A stretch of DNA of 64,000 nucleotides from Ruminiclostridium sufflavum DSM 19573 (GCF_003208175.1 NZ_QKMR01000017.1:33651-97650); one strand, 5' to 3'; numbered from the stretch's first letter, positions 52,254 through 62,162 are shown. Notes: a model not told the origin generated them from the letters alone. Numbers and translations: made by a program.

Positions 52254-54852
52254 GTGCGTCCGTAAGGGCGTAACAACTGCACAAAGTTGTTACGTCTGCG
52301 GACGGTTAGAAAATCTGCTTTAGCAAAGCAGGAATTGAGAAATATCCGGGTTTTATGCCCACAATTCTCTCCAACCAACTTATCTGAAAGGGAAACCGGA
52401 CAGGGAGTGTAGCATGTTGGTAACGTCATAAGTCAGTTTAACTATCAAGGCTGCGACTGAATGGCAAGGGGAAATGTCAGATATGAGGATAAAGGCTTGA
52501 TTGCTTTATGAACAGTCCAAGGGGTCATAGTCGAGTCCTTGACACACGATAGTTTAGGTGTCAAGCGGTGCAGGAGCCGTGTAAATCGCGGGCACGGCAG
52601 TCCGTGATATTTGCACCGGCCAGCCATAATAAATGGAAAAGGACGAACGTTCTATCCGACAATCTGACAAGCTGTGTTTCTAACCGTCTAAACGGAGATT
52701 GCCTAAACCGGAACGCCGTATTTTACGGCTATGCGTAATGCCGCACACACTTATGTGGCGGTGATAAATTTCAAGACCTGAAAGCTCAAGAAAGATGACA
52801 CTGAATATCCGGCATGGCAACGGAGCCGCCGTAATAGTCCGGGCATGGGAAAGCCATGCACATGGCGAAGGGCGGCAGTTTATCTCTTAATACAAAAAAA
52901 GGAAAGGTGCGTGAGGCATTGAGAAATCCAATTGATGTGTTAAACAGTCTGAAAACAAAAGCGTGTAATGAGGGCTATCATTATGAACGCCTGTACCGGA
53001 ATCTGTATAATGAGGAATTTTTCCTTCTGGCTTATCAAAATATCTACGCCGGTGAGGGAAACATGACTGCAGGAGCAGACGGAAAAACCATAGACGGTAT
53101 GGGCATGGACAGGATACAAACGCTGATAGAGAGCCTTAAAAATCACAGCTATCAGCCAAACCCCGCACGCCGCACTTACATCGAAAAAAAGAATGGGAAG
53201 AAACGCCCGCTGGGTATTCCCTCTTTTGACGACAAACTGGTGCAGGAGGTCGTGCGTATGATTTTAGAGAGTATCTATGAGCCGACATTTTCCAATCTGT
53301 CACATGGCTTTCGACCAAACCGGAGCTGTCACACCGCTTTGCAACAAATTCAAGGCACATTCACAGGGGTAAAGTGGTTCATAGAGGGCGACATCTGCGG
53401 ATTTTTTGACAACATCGACCACGCTGTACTGATAAATGTTCTGCGCAGACAAATCCATGACGAGTATTTCATTGCTCTGCTGTGGAAATTTCTGAAAGCA
53501 GGATACGTGGAGGAGTGGAAGTATTACAATACCTATTCCGGCACTCCGCAAGGCTCCATCATCAGTCCAATTCTATCGAATATCTATTTAAACGAGCTGG
53601 ACAGGTTCATGGAATTGTACATGAAGCAATTTCAAAGTGGGAAAAAGCGTCAAAAATCCGAAGAATACGCAAGCTGGGAACACAAGCTCAAATACCTGCG
53701 GTACAGCAAGTACACAAAGGGCAAATGGACAGATTTGACAGTTGAGGAACGGAAAACAGCCAATGACAGCATACAGGCTATCCGAAATGAAATGCTGAAA
53801 TGCGATTACTCTGACCCACAGGACAGCGGCTACCGCCGTTTGTTTTATGTCCGTTATGCGGATGATTGGCTGTGCGGAGTGATTGGCAGTAAGCAGGACG
53901 CAGAGGAAATAAAAGCAGACATTCAGCGGTTCCTTTCAGAAACGCTGAAGCTGGAGCTGTCCGAGGAAAAGACGCTGATAACCAATGCCCGTGATGCGGC
54001 ACGTTTTTTGAGCTATGATATTTTCATTGCGGATAATGATAATCTGCGTGAAGATAAAAATGGTCATACAAGGCGTGTTCACAATGGCAAGGTGAAGCTG
54101 TATGTTCCCCGTGAAAAGTGGCAGAAAAAGCTCATGGATTACCAAGCTCTCGAAATCAAGTATCAAAATGGCAAAGAAATTTTCGTTTCTGTTCACCGAA
54201 CCTACCTCATCAGCAATGACGACCTTGAAATTTTGCAGCAGTATAACGCTGAAATCAGAGGACTTTACAATTATTATAAAATTGCTGACAACGTGAGCGT
54301 CCTCGGTCACTTTAATTATGTGATGAAATTCAGCATGTTCAAGACCTTTGGAGCAAAATACAAGCTCCACATCAGCGGTGTTCGTAGGAAGTACGGTTAC
54401 AAGCGGTTTGGCGTGAAATATCAGACCAAGCAAGGCGAAAAAACGCTGTATTTCTACGAGGACGGCTTTAAAAAGGTTAAGACTGCTACTGCAAGTCCAG
54501 AGGTTGATTACGTTCCCAAGGTATATCGCAACAACAACCCCACCAGTTTGATTTCACGGTTGAGAGCCAAGCACTGCGAATGGTGCGGGGCGACAAATGT
54601 AAAGCTGGAAATTCACCATGTTAAAAAGCTTAAGGACTTAAAGGGGAAAAAGCGTTGGGAACGGCTGATGATAGCTCGAAAACGTAAGACACTTGCATTG
54701 TGCGTGCAGTGTCACGATAGTTTACACGCTGGAAAATTAGACTGATAGATAAATGGAGAGCCGGATACATTGAGAGGTGTACGTCCGGTTCGGAGGCGAG
54801 TAGTCGGAAACCTGCCATAGTAATATGGTAAGGCGCTGGCTACTTAGCCTAC
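52254..54852 (+). mobile_element. Complete group II intron in the pilin-like gene
   Basis: 2599 bases. The 5' end is GTGCG and the 3' end AC. A helix CGTCCG/CGGACG and a long hairpin start domain I. EBS1 CGGCAGT at 52595-52601, in the loop of a CACGG/CCGTG stem, pairs with exon bases 52247-52253 (ACTGCTG, one wobble), exactly at the splice site. Domain V is at 54758-54791 (GAGCCGGA... with GAGA tetraloop and CG bulge), and domain VI has a candidate branch-point A seven bases from the 3' end. The encoded reverse transcriptase lies between. Confidence 0.9.
52856..54745 (+). CDS. ltrA: Group II intron reverse transcriptase/maturase with HNH endonuclease
   Basis: A 629-residue intron-encoded protein. 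RT motifs include GTPQGSIISPILSNIYLNEL (residues ~222-241) and the catalytic YADD near residue 333. A maturase (domain X) region follows (LFNYYKIADN-like, ~475-540). The C-terminus carries an HNH nuclease: CEWC near residue 575, LEIHHVKKL near residue 585 and CVQCHDSLH near residue 617. All active-site residues appear intact. It splices the intron RNA and allows retrohoming. ATG 52862 is an alternative start. Confidence 0.92.
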   Translation: MHMAKGGSLSLNTKKGKVREALRNPIDVLNSLKTKACNEGYHYERLYRNLYNEEFFLLAYQNIYAGEGNMTAGADGKTIDGMGMDRIQTLIESLKNHSYQPNPARRTYIEKKNGKKRPLGIPSFDDKLVQEVVRMILESIYEPTFSNLSHGFRPNRSCHTALQQIQGTFTGVKWFIEGDICGFFDNIDHAVLINVLRRQIHDEYFIALLWKFLKAGYVEEWKYYNTYSGTPQGSIISPILSNIYLNELDRFMELYMKQFQSGKKRQKSEEYASWEHKLKYLRYSKYTKGKWTDLTVEERKTANDSIQAIRNEMLKCDYSDPQDSGYRRLFYVRYADDWLCGVIGSKQDAEEIKADIQRFLSETLKLELSEEKTLITNARDAARFLSYDIFIADNDNLREDKNGHTRRVHNGKVKLYVPREKWQKKLMDYQALEIKYQNGKEIFVSVHRTYLISNDDLEILQQYNAEIRGLYNYYKIADNVSVLGHFNYVMKFSMFKTFGAKYKLHISGVRRKYGYKRFGVKYQTKQGEKTLYFYEDGFKKVKTATASPEVDYVPKVYRNNNPTSLISRLRAKHCEWCGATNVKLEIHHVKKLKDLKGKKRWERLMIARKRKTLALCVQCHDSLHAGKLD

Positions 54853-54977
54853 TTAAAATATTGATTGCAGTGGTGCTTGGAGCATTGCTTCTTGCAGGGT
54901 TGTATGCATTGTTCGGGGATGTAGTAATGCCGACACTTACAAGTAAAATAAAGGGTATGTTCAATTATGCAGGTTAA
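54853..54977 (+). CDS. DUF6133 pilin-like protein, exon 2
   Basis: Codons 36 (last two bases) to 76 and the stop. The translated part, VKILIAVVLGALLLAGLYAL then FGDVVMPTLTSKIKGMFNYAG, is the hydrophobic helix of a small pilin followed by a short tail. It restores the frame exactly if the intron is removed. The stop overlaps the prepilin peptidase gene by 11 bases. Confidence 0.82.
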
Positions 54978-55422
54978 CAGTATCGTTCAAGCGGTGCTGT
55001 TTTTTTGTCTAATGGTATGTGCAGCCTGCATAGATATCAGAAAAAGAGAAATCCCACCGCCTATATGGATTTCGGTGGCTCTTGTTTCAGTCCTCGACTT
55101 TAAACCTGTTCATATATTAGGCATCATAGCAGCATTTCCATTACTTATTATTGCGACTTGGATAGCACCGAACCGATTGGGTGGCGGTGATGTAAAATTT
55201 GTAGCTGCTGCCGGATTGGTGCTCGGACTGCAGGTGACAAACTACGGAGTGATAATAGGCCTAACCCTGCAGGTGCTTATATTTATTGCTTATGCACCTT
55301 TAAAGAAAATGAAGGAGAAAGAGGTAAAGAATTGTTCCATGCCTCTTGCACCTTGCTTGGCACTTGGCTTTTGTGCAGTATATTTAATGAAATTGGGAGG
55401 AATTATACATGGGTTTATTTAA
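54967..55422 (+). CDS. Prepilin peptidase (TadV/CpaA-like, A24)
   Basis: A 151-residue membrane aspartyl protease, ATG 54967. ACIDIRKREIP near residues 18-28 and GGGDVKFVAAAG near residues 75-86 hold the two catalytic aspartates. Four or five membrane helices are visible. The short form without an N-terminal methylase domain is typical of Tad systems. It should process the pilin-like protein just upstream. Its start lies inside exon 2. Confidence 0.85.
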   Translation: MQVNSIVQAVLFFCLMVCAACIDIRKREIPPPIWISVALVSVLDFKPVHILGIIAAFPLLIIATWIAPNRLGGGDVKFVAAAGLVLGLQVTNYGVIIGLTLQVLIFIAYAPLKKMKEKEVKNCSMPLAPCLALGFCAVYLMKLGGIIHGFI

Positions 55423-56275
55423 AAACAGAACAGTGGTTGGAGTGGGTTGCATTGTGCTCTCACTCCTTATTTGTTTTGGCATCACTCCACTATTTAATAA
55501 AGGAATCAGTCAGAAGACAGAAATTGTTCGTGTGACAAAAGAAATTAACACAGGTGATGAAATAACAAAGGACATGGTACAGATAGTGGAAGTCGGAGGA
55601 TATAATCTTCCTCAAAATGTAATAAGGAAGAAGGATACTGTAGTAGGCAGCTATGCACTTGCTGACATGTCGGTTGGAGATTACATATTAGACACAAAAG
55701 TATCAAAAATTCCTGCCGCTGAAAATGAGTATTTATATAATTTGGATGGAAGCAAGCAGGCTATTTCAATAACTATCAAAAGTTTTGCAAACGGTCTGTC
55801 GGGTAAGCTACAGAGCGGAGATATAGTTTCGGTTATTGCTCCGGATTACAAAAAGCAAGGAGCAACCGTGATTCCGCCTGAACTTAGATATGTGGAAGTA
55901 ATCTCGGTTACTACTTCTAGCGGTTACGATGCAAACACAGGTGAACAGAAAGATAAGTCAAAAGAATATGAAAGAGAACTGCCATCAACAGTCACACTGC
56001 TCGTAACACCAGAACAGGGGAACATATTAGCAAGTCTGGAGGCAGACGGTGCATCTCATCTTTCCCTTGTTTATCGTGAAACACCTGAGAATACAAAGAA
56101 ATTTCTTGATATGCAGACAAAAATCTTGGGTGAATTATATCCTTCTGAAAAAGGGATTCCTGAAAATTCAACGGATGAAGCATTGACAACGAAAGACATA
56201 GAAAAGCATGGAGCTGAGATCACTGCTGAAAATCCCAATGCAAGCGAAAATAGTATCAGTGGCAAGGAGGACTAA
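55409..56275 (+). CDS. CpaB/RcpC-like SAF-domain protein
   Basis: A 288-residue protein, ATG 55409, overlapping the peptidase by 14 bases. One N-terminal membrane helix (residues ~8-28) and a SAF domain (EIVRVTKEINTGDEITKDMV, then GSYALADMSVGDYI, residues ~38-100) place it in the CpaB family, which stabilises Tad pilus assembly outside the membrane. The C-terminal 60 residues are acidic and disordered. Confidence 0.8.
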   Translation: MGLFKNRTVVGVGCIVLSLLICFGITPLFNKGISQKTEIVRVTKEINTGDEITKDMVQIVEVGGYNLPQNVIRKKDTVVGSYALADMSVGDYILDTKVSKIPAAENEYLYNLDGSKQAISITIKSFANGLSGKLQSGDIVSVIAPDYKKQGATVIPPELRYVEVISVTTSSGYDANTGEQKDKSKEYERELPSTVTLLVTPEQGNILASLEADGASHLSLVYRETPENTKKFLDMQTKILGELYPSEKGIPENSTDEALTTKDIEKHGAEITAENPNASENSISGKED

Positions 56276-56277
56276 GG

Positions 56278-57111
56278 ATGCTCAACTTTAAGAAAAATAC
56301 AATCTTTTGCCGTGGGACTAAAGAAGAAACGGTAAAGGAAGATATTTTACATAGTGGCGTCCTCGCTGTTTGGGGAAGTCCCGGCTCTGGTAAAACAACC
56401 ACTGCGGTTAAGTTAGCCAAGTATCTTGCAGATAAAAAGAAAAATGTTGTATTGGTGCTTTGTGATATGACAGCACCAATGCTGCCTTGTATCTGCCCTC
56501 CATCTGATTTGGAATGTGAAAAGAACTCGAATTGGCCATATGGGTCGCTTGGCAGTATTCTGTCTGCAGCCCATGTAACGGAGCCACTTGTAAAGTACAA
56601 TATGATAACCCATAAAAAGATGTCATACCTTACGATGATTGGAATGCTCAAAGGTGAAAATGAATACACCTATGCCTCCTATTCCAAAGTACAGGCACAG
56701 GAACTCATTGAGTCCCTTAGAAAGATAGCACCATATGTCATTATTGACTGTGGCAGCTATATAGCAAATGATATTCTTTCTGCTGTTTCGCTTTTGGAGT
56801 GCGACAGTGTGCTTCGCCTTGCCAATTGTGATTTGAAATCCATCAGCTATCTTTCCAGTCAGCTGCAGCTCTTGCAAAGCAGCAAATGGGATATGGACAA
56901 ACAGTACAAGGTGGCATCAAATGTCAAATCCAATCATGATATTGATCATATGGCAGGTGCATTAGGTGCTATTTCTTTTAAACTGCCTTATTCCGAAGAG
57001 GTGGAGGAACAGTATCTTGCCGGAAACTTACTAGCCGACTTGACCTTGAAGAACAGCAGGGAGTTACGCAAGGGAATAGAAAAAATCGCTAAGGAGGTAT
57101 TTGGTTGTTAA
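56278..57111 (+). CDS. CpaE/TadZ-like P-loop ATPase
   Basis: A 277-residue MinD/ParA-type ATPase, ATG 56278. WGSPGSGKTTTAV (residues ~31-43) is the P-loop, and VVLVLCDMTAP the switch segment. TadZ-like proteins localise the pilus machine in the cell. The deviant ParA lysine of classical Walker A is not evident, as is often the case in TadZ. It is followed by the CpaF gene with a seven-base overlap. Confidence 0.78.
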   Translation: MLNFKKNTIFCRGTKEETVKEDILHSGVLAVWGSPGSGKTTTAVKLAKYLADKKKNVVLVLCDMTAPMLPCICPPSDLECEKNSNWPYGSLGSILSAAHVTEPLVKYNMITHKKMSYLTMIGMLKGENEYTYASYSKVQAQELIESLRKIAPYVIIDCGSYIANDILSAVSLLECDSVLRLANCDLKSISYLSSQLQLLQSSKWDMDKQYKVASNVKSNHDIDHMAGALGAISFKLPYSEEVEEQYLAGNLLADLTLKNSRELRKGIEKIAKEVFGC

Positions 57112-58673
57112 AAAATATGAAAAGCAATTCTGTGTTTCAAGAGGAGAGCACGGAACAAAAAGCTCTGTTTGAAGAAGAAAATAACACTGGAACAGAACGA
57201 AATGTTCCATTGGCAAGAGAAGCTGGCGCAACGAGCAAAATTAAAACTCCTGAAATGGAAAAGAGAATTGAAGAATTACTGAACACCACAAAAAATCAGA
57301 AGAATCTAAAGGAGCTGGGTGCTGACAATCGTACTCACTCCATATTTTTTATGCCTGAATCAGAAAAAAAGGATTTTCAGACAGTCTTAAAGGATGTACA
57401 GGAATATATCTCAAACAATTATTCCGTTTTGATTACAAATCAAGATATGGAAGATGCCAAAGAGCAGATGAAGCGATATATCGGAAAATATGTTATGGAT
57501 GAGAGAATTGCGGTAAATGGGATGGACGGACAGGAACTAATTGATGCCCTTTATACCGAAATGGCAGAGTATGGTTTCATTACAAAATATATCTTCGGAA
57601 AAGGAATTGAGGAAATTGATATCAACTCATGGCGGGATATAGAAGTGCAATATTCCGATGGCAGAAATGTAAAACTGGATGAGCATTTTGATTCTCCAGA
57701 TCATGCAGTCAATGTAATTAGAAGAATGCTCCATGTCTCCGGGATGGTTCTTGATAACGCAAGTCCGGCAGTACTCGGACATTTATCTAAGAACATCCGT
57801 ATTGCGGTACTCAAGACACCTCTTGTCGATGAAGATGTGGGAATTGCAGCATCCATTCGTATTGTTAATCCTCAGAGTATGAAAAAAGAAGATTTTGTAC
57901 GCAGTGGAACAGCGACTCAGCAGATGCTTGAATTTCTATCTAATCTTATCCGGTATGGAATCTCAGTTTGTGTGGCAGGTGCAACAAGCTCCGGCAAGAC
58001 CACGGTACTTGGATGGCTGCTGACAACTATTCCGAATAATAAAAGAATATATACCATTGAAAACGGATCTCGTGAGCTCGATTTGACGAGGCTTGAAGAT
58101 GGAAAAGTGGTCAATTCCGTTATTCACACTATTACACGTGACAGTGAAAATGAAAAGCAAAGAGTAGATCAAATCATGCTCCTTGATATGGCACTTCGTT
58201 TTAATCCGGATATTGCAGTGGTTGGAGAAATGCGTGGAGCAGAAGCAAATGCCGCACAGGAGGCAGCTAGAACAGGTATTGCCGTACTTACAACCATTCA
58301 TGCCAATTCCTGTGAGGCAACCTACCGAAGAATGGTTTCGCTTTGTAAACGTGCCGTGGATATGTCTGATGAAACGCTGATGGGATATGTAACAGAGGCC
58401 TATCCTATTATTGTGTTCTGCAAACAGCTTGAAAACAAGCAGAGACGTATGATGGAGATTATGGAGTGTGAAATTCTGCCTGATGGGACCAGAAATTACA
58501 GGACGCTGTTTCAGTATGTCATTACAGAGAACCAAATGGATGATACAGGCAGGTTTCATATCAGTGGTTATCATGAACAGAAAAGCTTTATTTCTGATAG
58601 CTTAGCAAAAAGACTGCTTGAAAACGGAATGCCTCTTGAAATGATAAAAAATATGCAAGGAAGGGAGGGATAA
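57105..58673 (+). CDS. CpaF/TadA-like pilus assembly ATPase
   Basis: A 522-residue AAA-type secretion ATPase. TTG 57105 is seven bases after AAGGAGG. Walker A GATSSGKTTVLGWLL is near residues 291-305, Walker B-like DIAVVGEMRGAEA near residues 365-380, and the His-box segment TIHANSCEATYRRM near residues 394-407. It powers assembly of the Tad-like pilus with TadB and TadC. The N-terminal 100 residues are a charged leader. Confidence 0.9.
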   Translation: MLKNMKSNSVFQEESTEQKALFEEENNTGTERNVPLAREAGATSKIKTPEMEKRIEELLNTTKNQKNLKELGADNRTHSIFFMPESEKKDFQTVLKDVQEYISNNYSVLITNQDMEDAKEQMKRYIGKYVMDERIAVNGMDGQELIDALYTEMAEYGFITKYIFGKGIEEIDINSWRDIEVQYSDGRNVKLDEHFDSPDHAVNVIRRMLHVSGMVLDNASPAVLGHLSKNIRIAVLKTPLVDEDVGIAASIRIVNPQSMKKEDFVRSGTATQQMLEFLSNLIRYGISVCVAGATSSGKTTVLGWLLTTIPNNKRIYTIENGSRELDLTRLEDGKVVNSVIHTITRDSENEKQRVDQIMLLDMALRFNPDIAVVGEMRGAEANAAQEAARTGIAVLTTIHANSCEATYRRMVSLCKRAVDMSDETLMGYVTEAYPIIVFCKQLENKQRRMMEIMECEILPDGTRNYRTLFQYVITENQMDDTGRFHISGYHEQKSFISDSLAKRLLENGMPLEMIKNMQGREG

Positions 58674-58677
58674 TCGA

Positions 58678-59607
58678 ATGAATGTTATTTTGTTAATTGC
58701 CTGTGTTGGAATGATAACGGGCTTTTTTATACTGTTTTCCATGTCACCGATGGAGTTCACTGATAATATTTTTACAACTCTTCTGAGTAAGCCTCGAAGC
58801 CTCAAGGATGAAATCAATGAAACTACCAAGCGTAAGAAAATGTCTTTTTTGAGACGTGAAGTAACAGAGGTACAGTCAATTTTGAAAAATACTGGTCGTG
58901 AGCAAAAGTTCCCTATGCTCTGTGCAGTATCTTTGCTTTTGTTTGCAATAGGGTGTGCCATTGCCATCATGCTTGGCAATTTCTTTATGCTTCCTGTTCT
59001 TGCAGTTGGATTTATGTTCGTGCCATTCTGGTATGTAAGGCTTACGCAGACACACTTTAAAAAGGACATTGCTGCAGAACTTGAAACAGCGCTTTCCATC
59101 ATAACCACAGCATACCTGCGAAATGAAGACATTCTGACTGCAGTTGAAGAAAATATGAATTATCTGAATCCCCCTGTTTTGTCTGTATTCAAAGCATTTG
59201 TCTGTCGGATTAAAATGATAAATCCAGATATTACGGCAGGTTTGCAGGATATGAGGGGGCAGATAGAAAATGATGTGTTTCGTGAATGGTGTGATTGCTT
59301 GATTGCCTGTCAGCTTGATAGAAACCTAAAAACCACACTGACACCCATCGTTTCCAAACTTTCGGATATGCGTGTGGTAAACGGAGAACTTGAAAATATG
59401 GTCTTTGAACCAAGGAAAGAATTCATTGCAATGCAAATTTTGGTAATTGGTAATATACCGCTATTGTATTTCTTGAATAAGGACTGGTATCACACACTGA
59501 TGCACACACCTCTTGGACAGATCATTCTTGCAATCTGCTTTACAGCAGTCTTTGTTTCGGCGGCATTTGTAATAAGGCTGACACAGCCAATTGAGTATAG
59601 GAGGTAG
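58678..59607 (+). CDS. TadB-like inner membrane protein
   Basis: A 309-residue protein, ATG 58678, with AAGGGAGG upstream. Membrane helices at residues ~2-22, ~78-118 and ~245-300 frame a central helical domain with ELETALSIITTAYLRNEDIL, typical of GspF/T2SSF-domain TadB proteins. With TadC it forms the membrane platform for the CpaF ATPase. Confidence 0.82.
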   Translation: MNVILLIACVGMITGFFILFSMSPMEFTDNIFTTLLSKPRSLKDEINETTKRKKMSFLRREVTEVQSILKNTGREQKFPMLCAVSLLLFAIGCAIAIMLGNFFMLPVLAVGFMFVPFWYVRLTQTHFKKDIAAELETALSIITTAYLRNEDILTAVEENMNYLNPPVLSVFKAFVCRIKMINPDITAGLQDMRGQIENDVFREWCDCLIACQLDRNLKTTLTPIVSKLSDMRVVNGELENMVFEPRKEFIAMQILVIGNIPLLYFLNKDWYHTLMHTPLGQIILAICFTAVFVSAAFVIRLTQPIEYRR

Positions 59608-59613
59608 CCGAAC

Positions 59614-60486
59614 ATGACAATATTAATCATTTTATTCGGCACACTGTTTGCCGCTGGGATATTCTTTATTCTTGCAGATGCTTTGAAATTACCGTCCCTT
59701 GCCGCTGGCAAGGCAATGCTGTCGGCTGCTAAGCAAGGTAATAAAAAAGCAAAAAGCATCGATGTTTTCATGAACGGTTGGGCAGTAAGGCTTGCAAAAT
59801 ATATCCCCGTTGATGAGTACAAAAAGAATCGTATGAAAAATACACTGCATGCAGCCGGAATGAATCAAACTCCGGAAGAATTTATTGCATTTGCTCTTGT
59901 AAAATCAAGTCTTGTGGCGCTTGGAGTCATTCCCTGCCTTATGATTTTGCCGCTGCTTGCACCAATTTTGTTATTCCTTGCTGTGCTGGTATACTTTAAG
60001 CAAATTAAAAAAGCTGATGAAAAGCTATCTACTAAAAGAGAAAAGATTGAAGTAGAACTGCCGAGATTTGTAGCAACCATAACACAGGAACTGAAGGCAA
60101 GCAGAGATGTGCTTGCCATTCTAGAAAACTTTAAGAAAAATGCAGGGGACGATTTTGCAAATGAACTGGATGTTTTAACAGCGGATATGCGTTCAAGCAG
60201 CTATGAGGCAGCTCTTACAAGATTTGAGGCAAGGATTAATTCTCCTATGCTTTCAGACATAACAAGAGGATTGCTTAGTGTTCTTCGCGGCGATGACGGG
60301 GCAATGTATTTTCAAATGCTTGCTCATGACATGAAACAGCTGGAACTTCAAAGATTGAAGGCACAGGCCATGAAGATACCTCCAAAGATAAGGGTGTTCA
60401 GCTTTATTATGCTCATGTGTTTCATCCTGACTTATATGGCAGTCATTGTTTCTGAAATTCTTCGTTCTCTGGGCGGAATGTTTTAG
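59614..60486 (+). CDS. TadC-like inner membrane protein
   Basis: A 290-residue protein, ATG 59614, six bases after the TadB stop. Helices lie at residues ~2-20, ~92-125 and ~260-282. ELPRFVATITQELKASRDVL (residues ~148-167) is the T2SSF signature helix. It pairs with TadB as the second platform protein, the usual order in tad operons. Confidence 0.82.
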   Translation: MTILIILFGTLFAAGIFFILADALKLPSLAAGKAMLSAAKQGNKKAKSIDVFMNGWAVRLAKYIPVDEYKKNRMKNTLHAAGMNQTPEEFIAFALVKSSLVALGVIPCLMILPLLAPILLFLAVLVYFKQIKKADEKLSTKREKIEVELPRFVATITQELKASRDVLAILENFKKNAGDDFANELDVLTADMRSSSYEAALTRFEARINSPMLSDITRGLLSVLRGDDGAMYFQMLAHDMKQLELQRLKAQAMKIPPKIRVFSFIMLMCFILTYMAVIVSEILRSLGGMF

Positions 60487-60497
60487 GAGGTGGCAAA

Positions 60498-60893
60498 TTG
60501 AAACGGATATTACAAAGCAATCGCGGAGAAGGTTATATTGATGTTGTTGTACTAGTGCTGTGTGCAATGCTAATAATTGCAATCGCGGTTAAAGTATTCC
60601 CGGCGTATATTGCTAAACAACAGATAGATACCTTTGCCACTGAACTGGTGAGAGAGGCAGAAATTGCAGGCAGAGTGGGAACAGAAACTACAAGACGAGA
60701 AATTTTACTAAGAGAAAAAACCGGGATTACTCCAACCGTCAGATGGTCAAAGACAGGCCAGATACAGTTGAATGAAGAAATATCAGTAACAGTAACTTAT
60801 GATATTAACATAGGACTATTTGGAGGATTTGGTTCCTTTCCTATTACTTTGCAAGCTGATGCGGCAGGAAAGGGGGAAGTTTATTGGAAGTAG
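60498..60893 (+). CDS. DUF4320 pseudopilin-like protein
   Basis: A 131-residue protein with TTG start after GGAGG. QSNRGEGYIDVVVLVLCAML carries a prepilin-like cleavage site (after G) and a hydrophobic helix, the same motif as in the DUF6133 pilin upstream. The C-terminal part is a small beta-rich domain. DUF4320 proteins recur in ICE-encoded Tad clusters as minor pilins. It overlaps the next gene by ten bases. Confidence 0.78.
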   Translation: MKRILQSNRGEGYIDVVVLVLCAMLIIAIAVKVFPAYIAKQQIDTFATELVREAEIAGRVGTETTRREILLREKTGITPTVRWSKTGQIQLNEEISVTVTYDINIGLFGGFGSFPITLQADAAGKGEVYWK

Positions 60894-61435
60894 GTAAACC
60901 AAGAAAGGTATTGGCAAATAACAAAGGAAGTGGATTTCCTCTTGCAGTAGCTATTACCCTTTGCCTTGTCATGATATTCACAGGAATATCAGAGTATTTC
61001 AGACTTATTATTGTGGCGCAAGGTGTCCGTGATGCAATGCAGAGTGCTGTCATTTCCACCATCAGTGATAACTATGATGATGTTTATCATGGAGTGCGTG
61101 AGGGATATTCAGGAGGATATCAGCCAATAGATGCGGATTTCGAGGAATCTGTTGATTATGGTAATATTTATGATAAAATGGAGACAATCCTCGGATTAAA
61201 TCAAAGTAGTGAATACCATTTAAAAGTTACAAGTGACGGTAAAACACAATTTAAAATTTGGGATTTGGACGTGGATATACAAAATGCTCCTCTTGCAGGC
61301 GGTGACCAAGCAGGACAAAGATTTATAATTGACAGTTCCATTATGCTTGAGGTTCCCGTATCGTTTGGAGGAAAATTGCTACCGAGCATGCAGATAAAAG
61401 TTAAAAGCAGTGCAGGTTACACACCTAAGTTTTAA
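60884..61435 (+). CDS. TadE-like minor pilin
   Basis: A 183-residue protein, TTG 60884, inside the previous gene with AAAGGGGGAAG upstream. ANNKGSGFPLAVAITLCLVM again combines a K/R-G-x-G cleavage site with a hydrophobic helix. The remaining 140 residues look beta-rich. It is likely a third pseudopilin of the system. Confidence 0.7.
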   Translation: MEVGKPRKVLANNKGSGFPLAVAITLCLVMIFTGISEYFRLIIVAQGVRDAMQSAVISTISDNYDDVYHGVREGYSGGYQPIDADFEESVDYGNIYDKMETILGLNQSSEYHLKVTSDGKTQFKIWDLDVDIQNAPLAGGDQAGQRFIIDSSIMLEVPVSFGGKLLPSMQIKVKSSAGYTPKF

Positions 61436-61540
61436 CTTTCTTACAGCTTTTAAAATTATGTAGTAGACATATCAGAACTCCTGTGGTAGGGTGTGCCTTA
61501 AAGAAGGAAAATTGATAACAAAATAAGGAGGCGATTGCTT

Positions 61541-62107
61541 ATGAATAATATAAATGATAAAACAAAAAAACGACTGATTATAGCAGGCGGACTTATAGTA
61601 AGCATAATGCTTATCATAATGATAGCAGCGCAATTTAAGAAAGAACCGGTTAAAGAGGTTTCTGTCTCGTCGCCATCAGCAGCACTGGTAAGTACAGATA
61701 CAGTTACAGTTACACCAGCCGAAGCTTCAAAAACTCAAAAGGATATAGTTGTTCAGGATAGCAAGGTGGCAGAAACAACAAAATCAAAAACTCAAGCACC
61801 AAATACTGCTATTTCAAGTGGGACAAAGCAGACTATCCAGCCAGACCCTGTCAAGCCAACGGCTCCTACAGAGAAACCAAAATCTACGGATAAGACTTCA
61901 GACGAAAAGCCTACGGTTACTGGGAAACCAAAGACTACTGTAAAGGACAATACGATTAGCAAGACAGAACCGAAGGGCGGAGAGAAGAAGGACGGGGAAA
62001 TTTATGTGCCGGGTTTTGGATGGGTTAAGGATAATGGTGGGGGAAGTCAGGGAGAAGTAGTAGGCTCTGATGGAGACATCAACAAGCAGGTTGGTACAAT
62101 GGACTAA
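61541..62107 (+). CDS. DUF6550 membrane-anchored low-complexity protein
   Basis: A 188-residue protein. ATG 61541 is nine bases after AGGAGG; TTG 61535 is too close. Residues 10-30 are a membrane helix. Residues 40-150 are a repetitive threonine/lysine/proline linker. The end, IYVPGFGWVKDNGGGSQGEV, matches DUF6550, a protein found next to ICE pilus genes. It may span the cell wall. Confidence 0.75.
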   Translation: MNNINDKTKKRLIIAGGLIVSIMLIIMIAAQFKKEPVKEVSVSSPSAALVSTDTVTVTPAEASKTQKDIVVQDSKVAETTKSKTQAPNTAISSGTKQTIQPDPVKPTAPTEKPKSTDKTSDEKPTVTGKPKTTVKDNTISKTEPKGGEKKDGEIYVPGFGWVKDNGGGSQGEVVGSDGDINKQVGTMD

Positions 62108-62133
62108 TAACTAAATGGAATATTAAATATTGA

Positions 62134-62162
62134 AGCACAGCAGAAAAATGCTGTGCTTTTTA
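62134..62162 (+). terminator. Rho-independent terminator
   Basis: AGCACAGCA at 62134-62142 pairs with TGCTGTGCT at 62149-62157, followed by TTTTTATATTTT. It separates the pilus operon from the large secreted protein gene. Confidence 0.8.
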
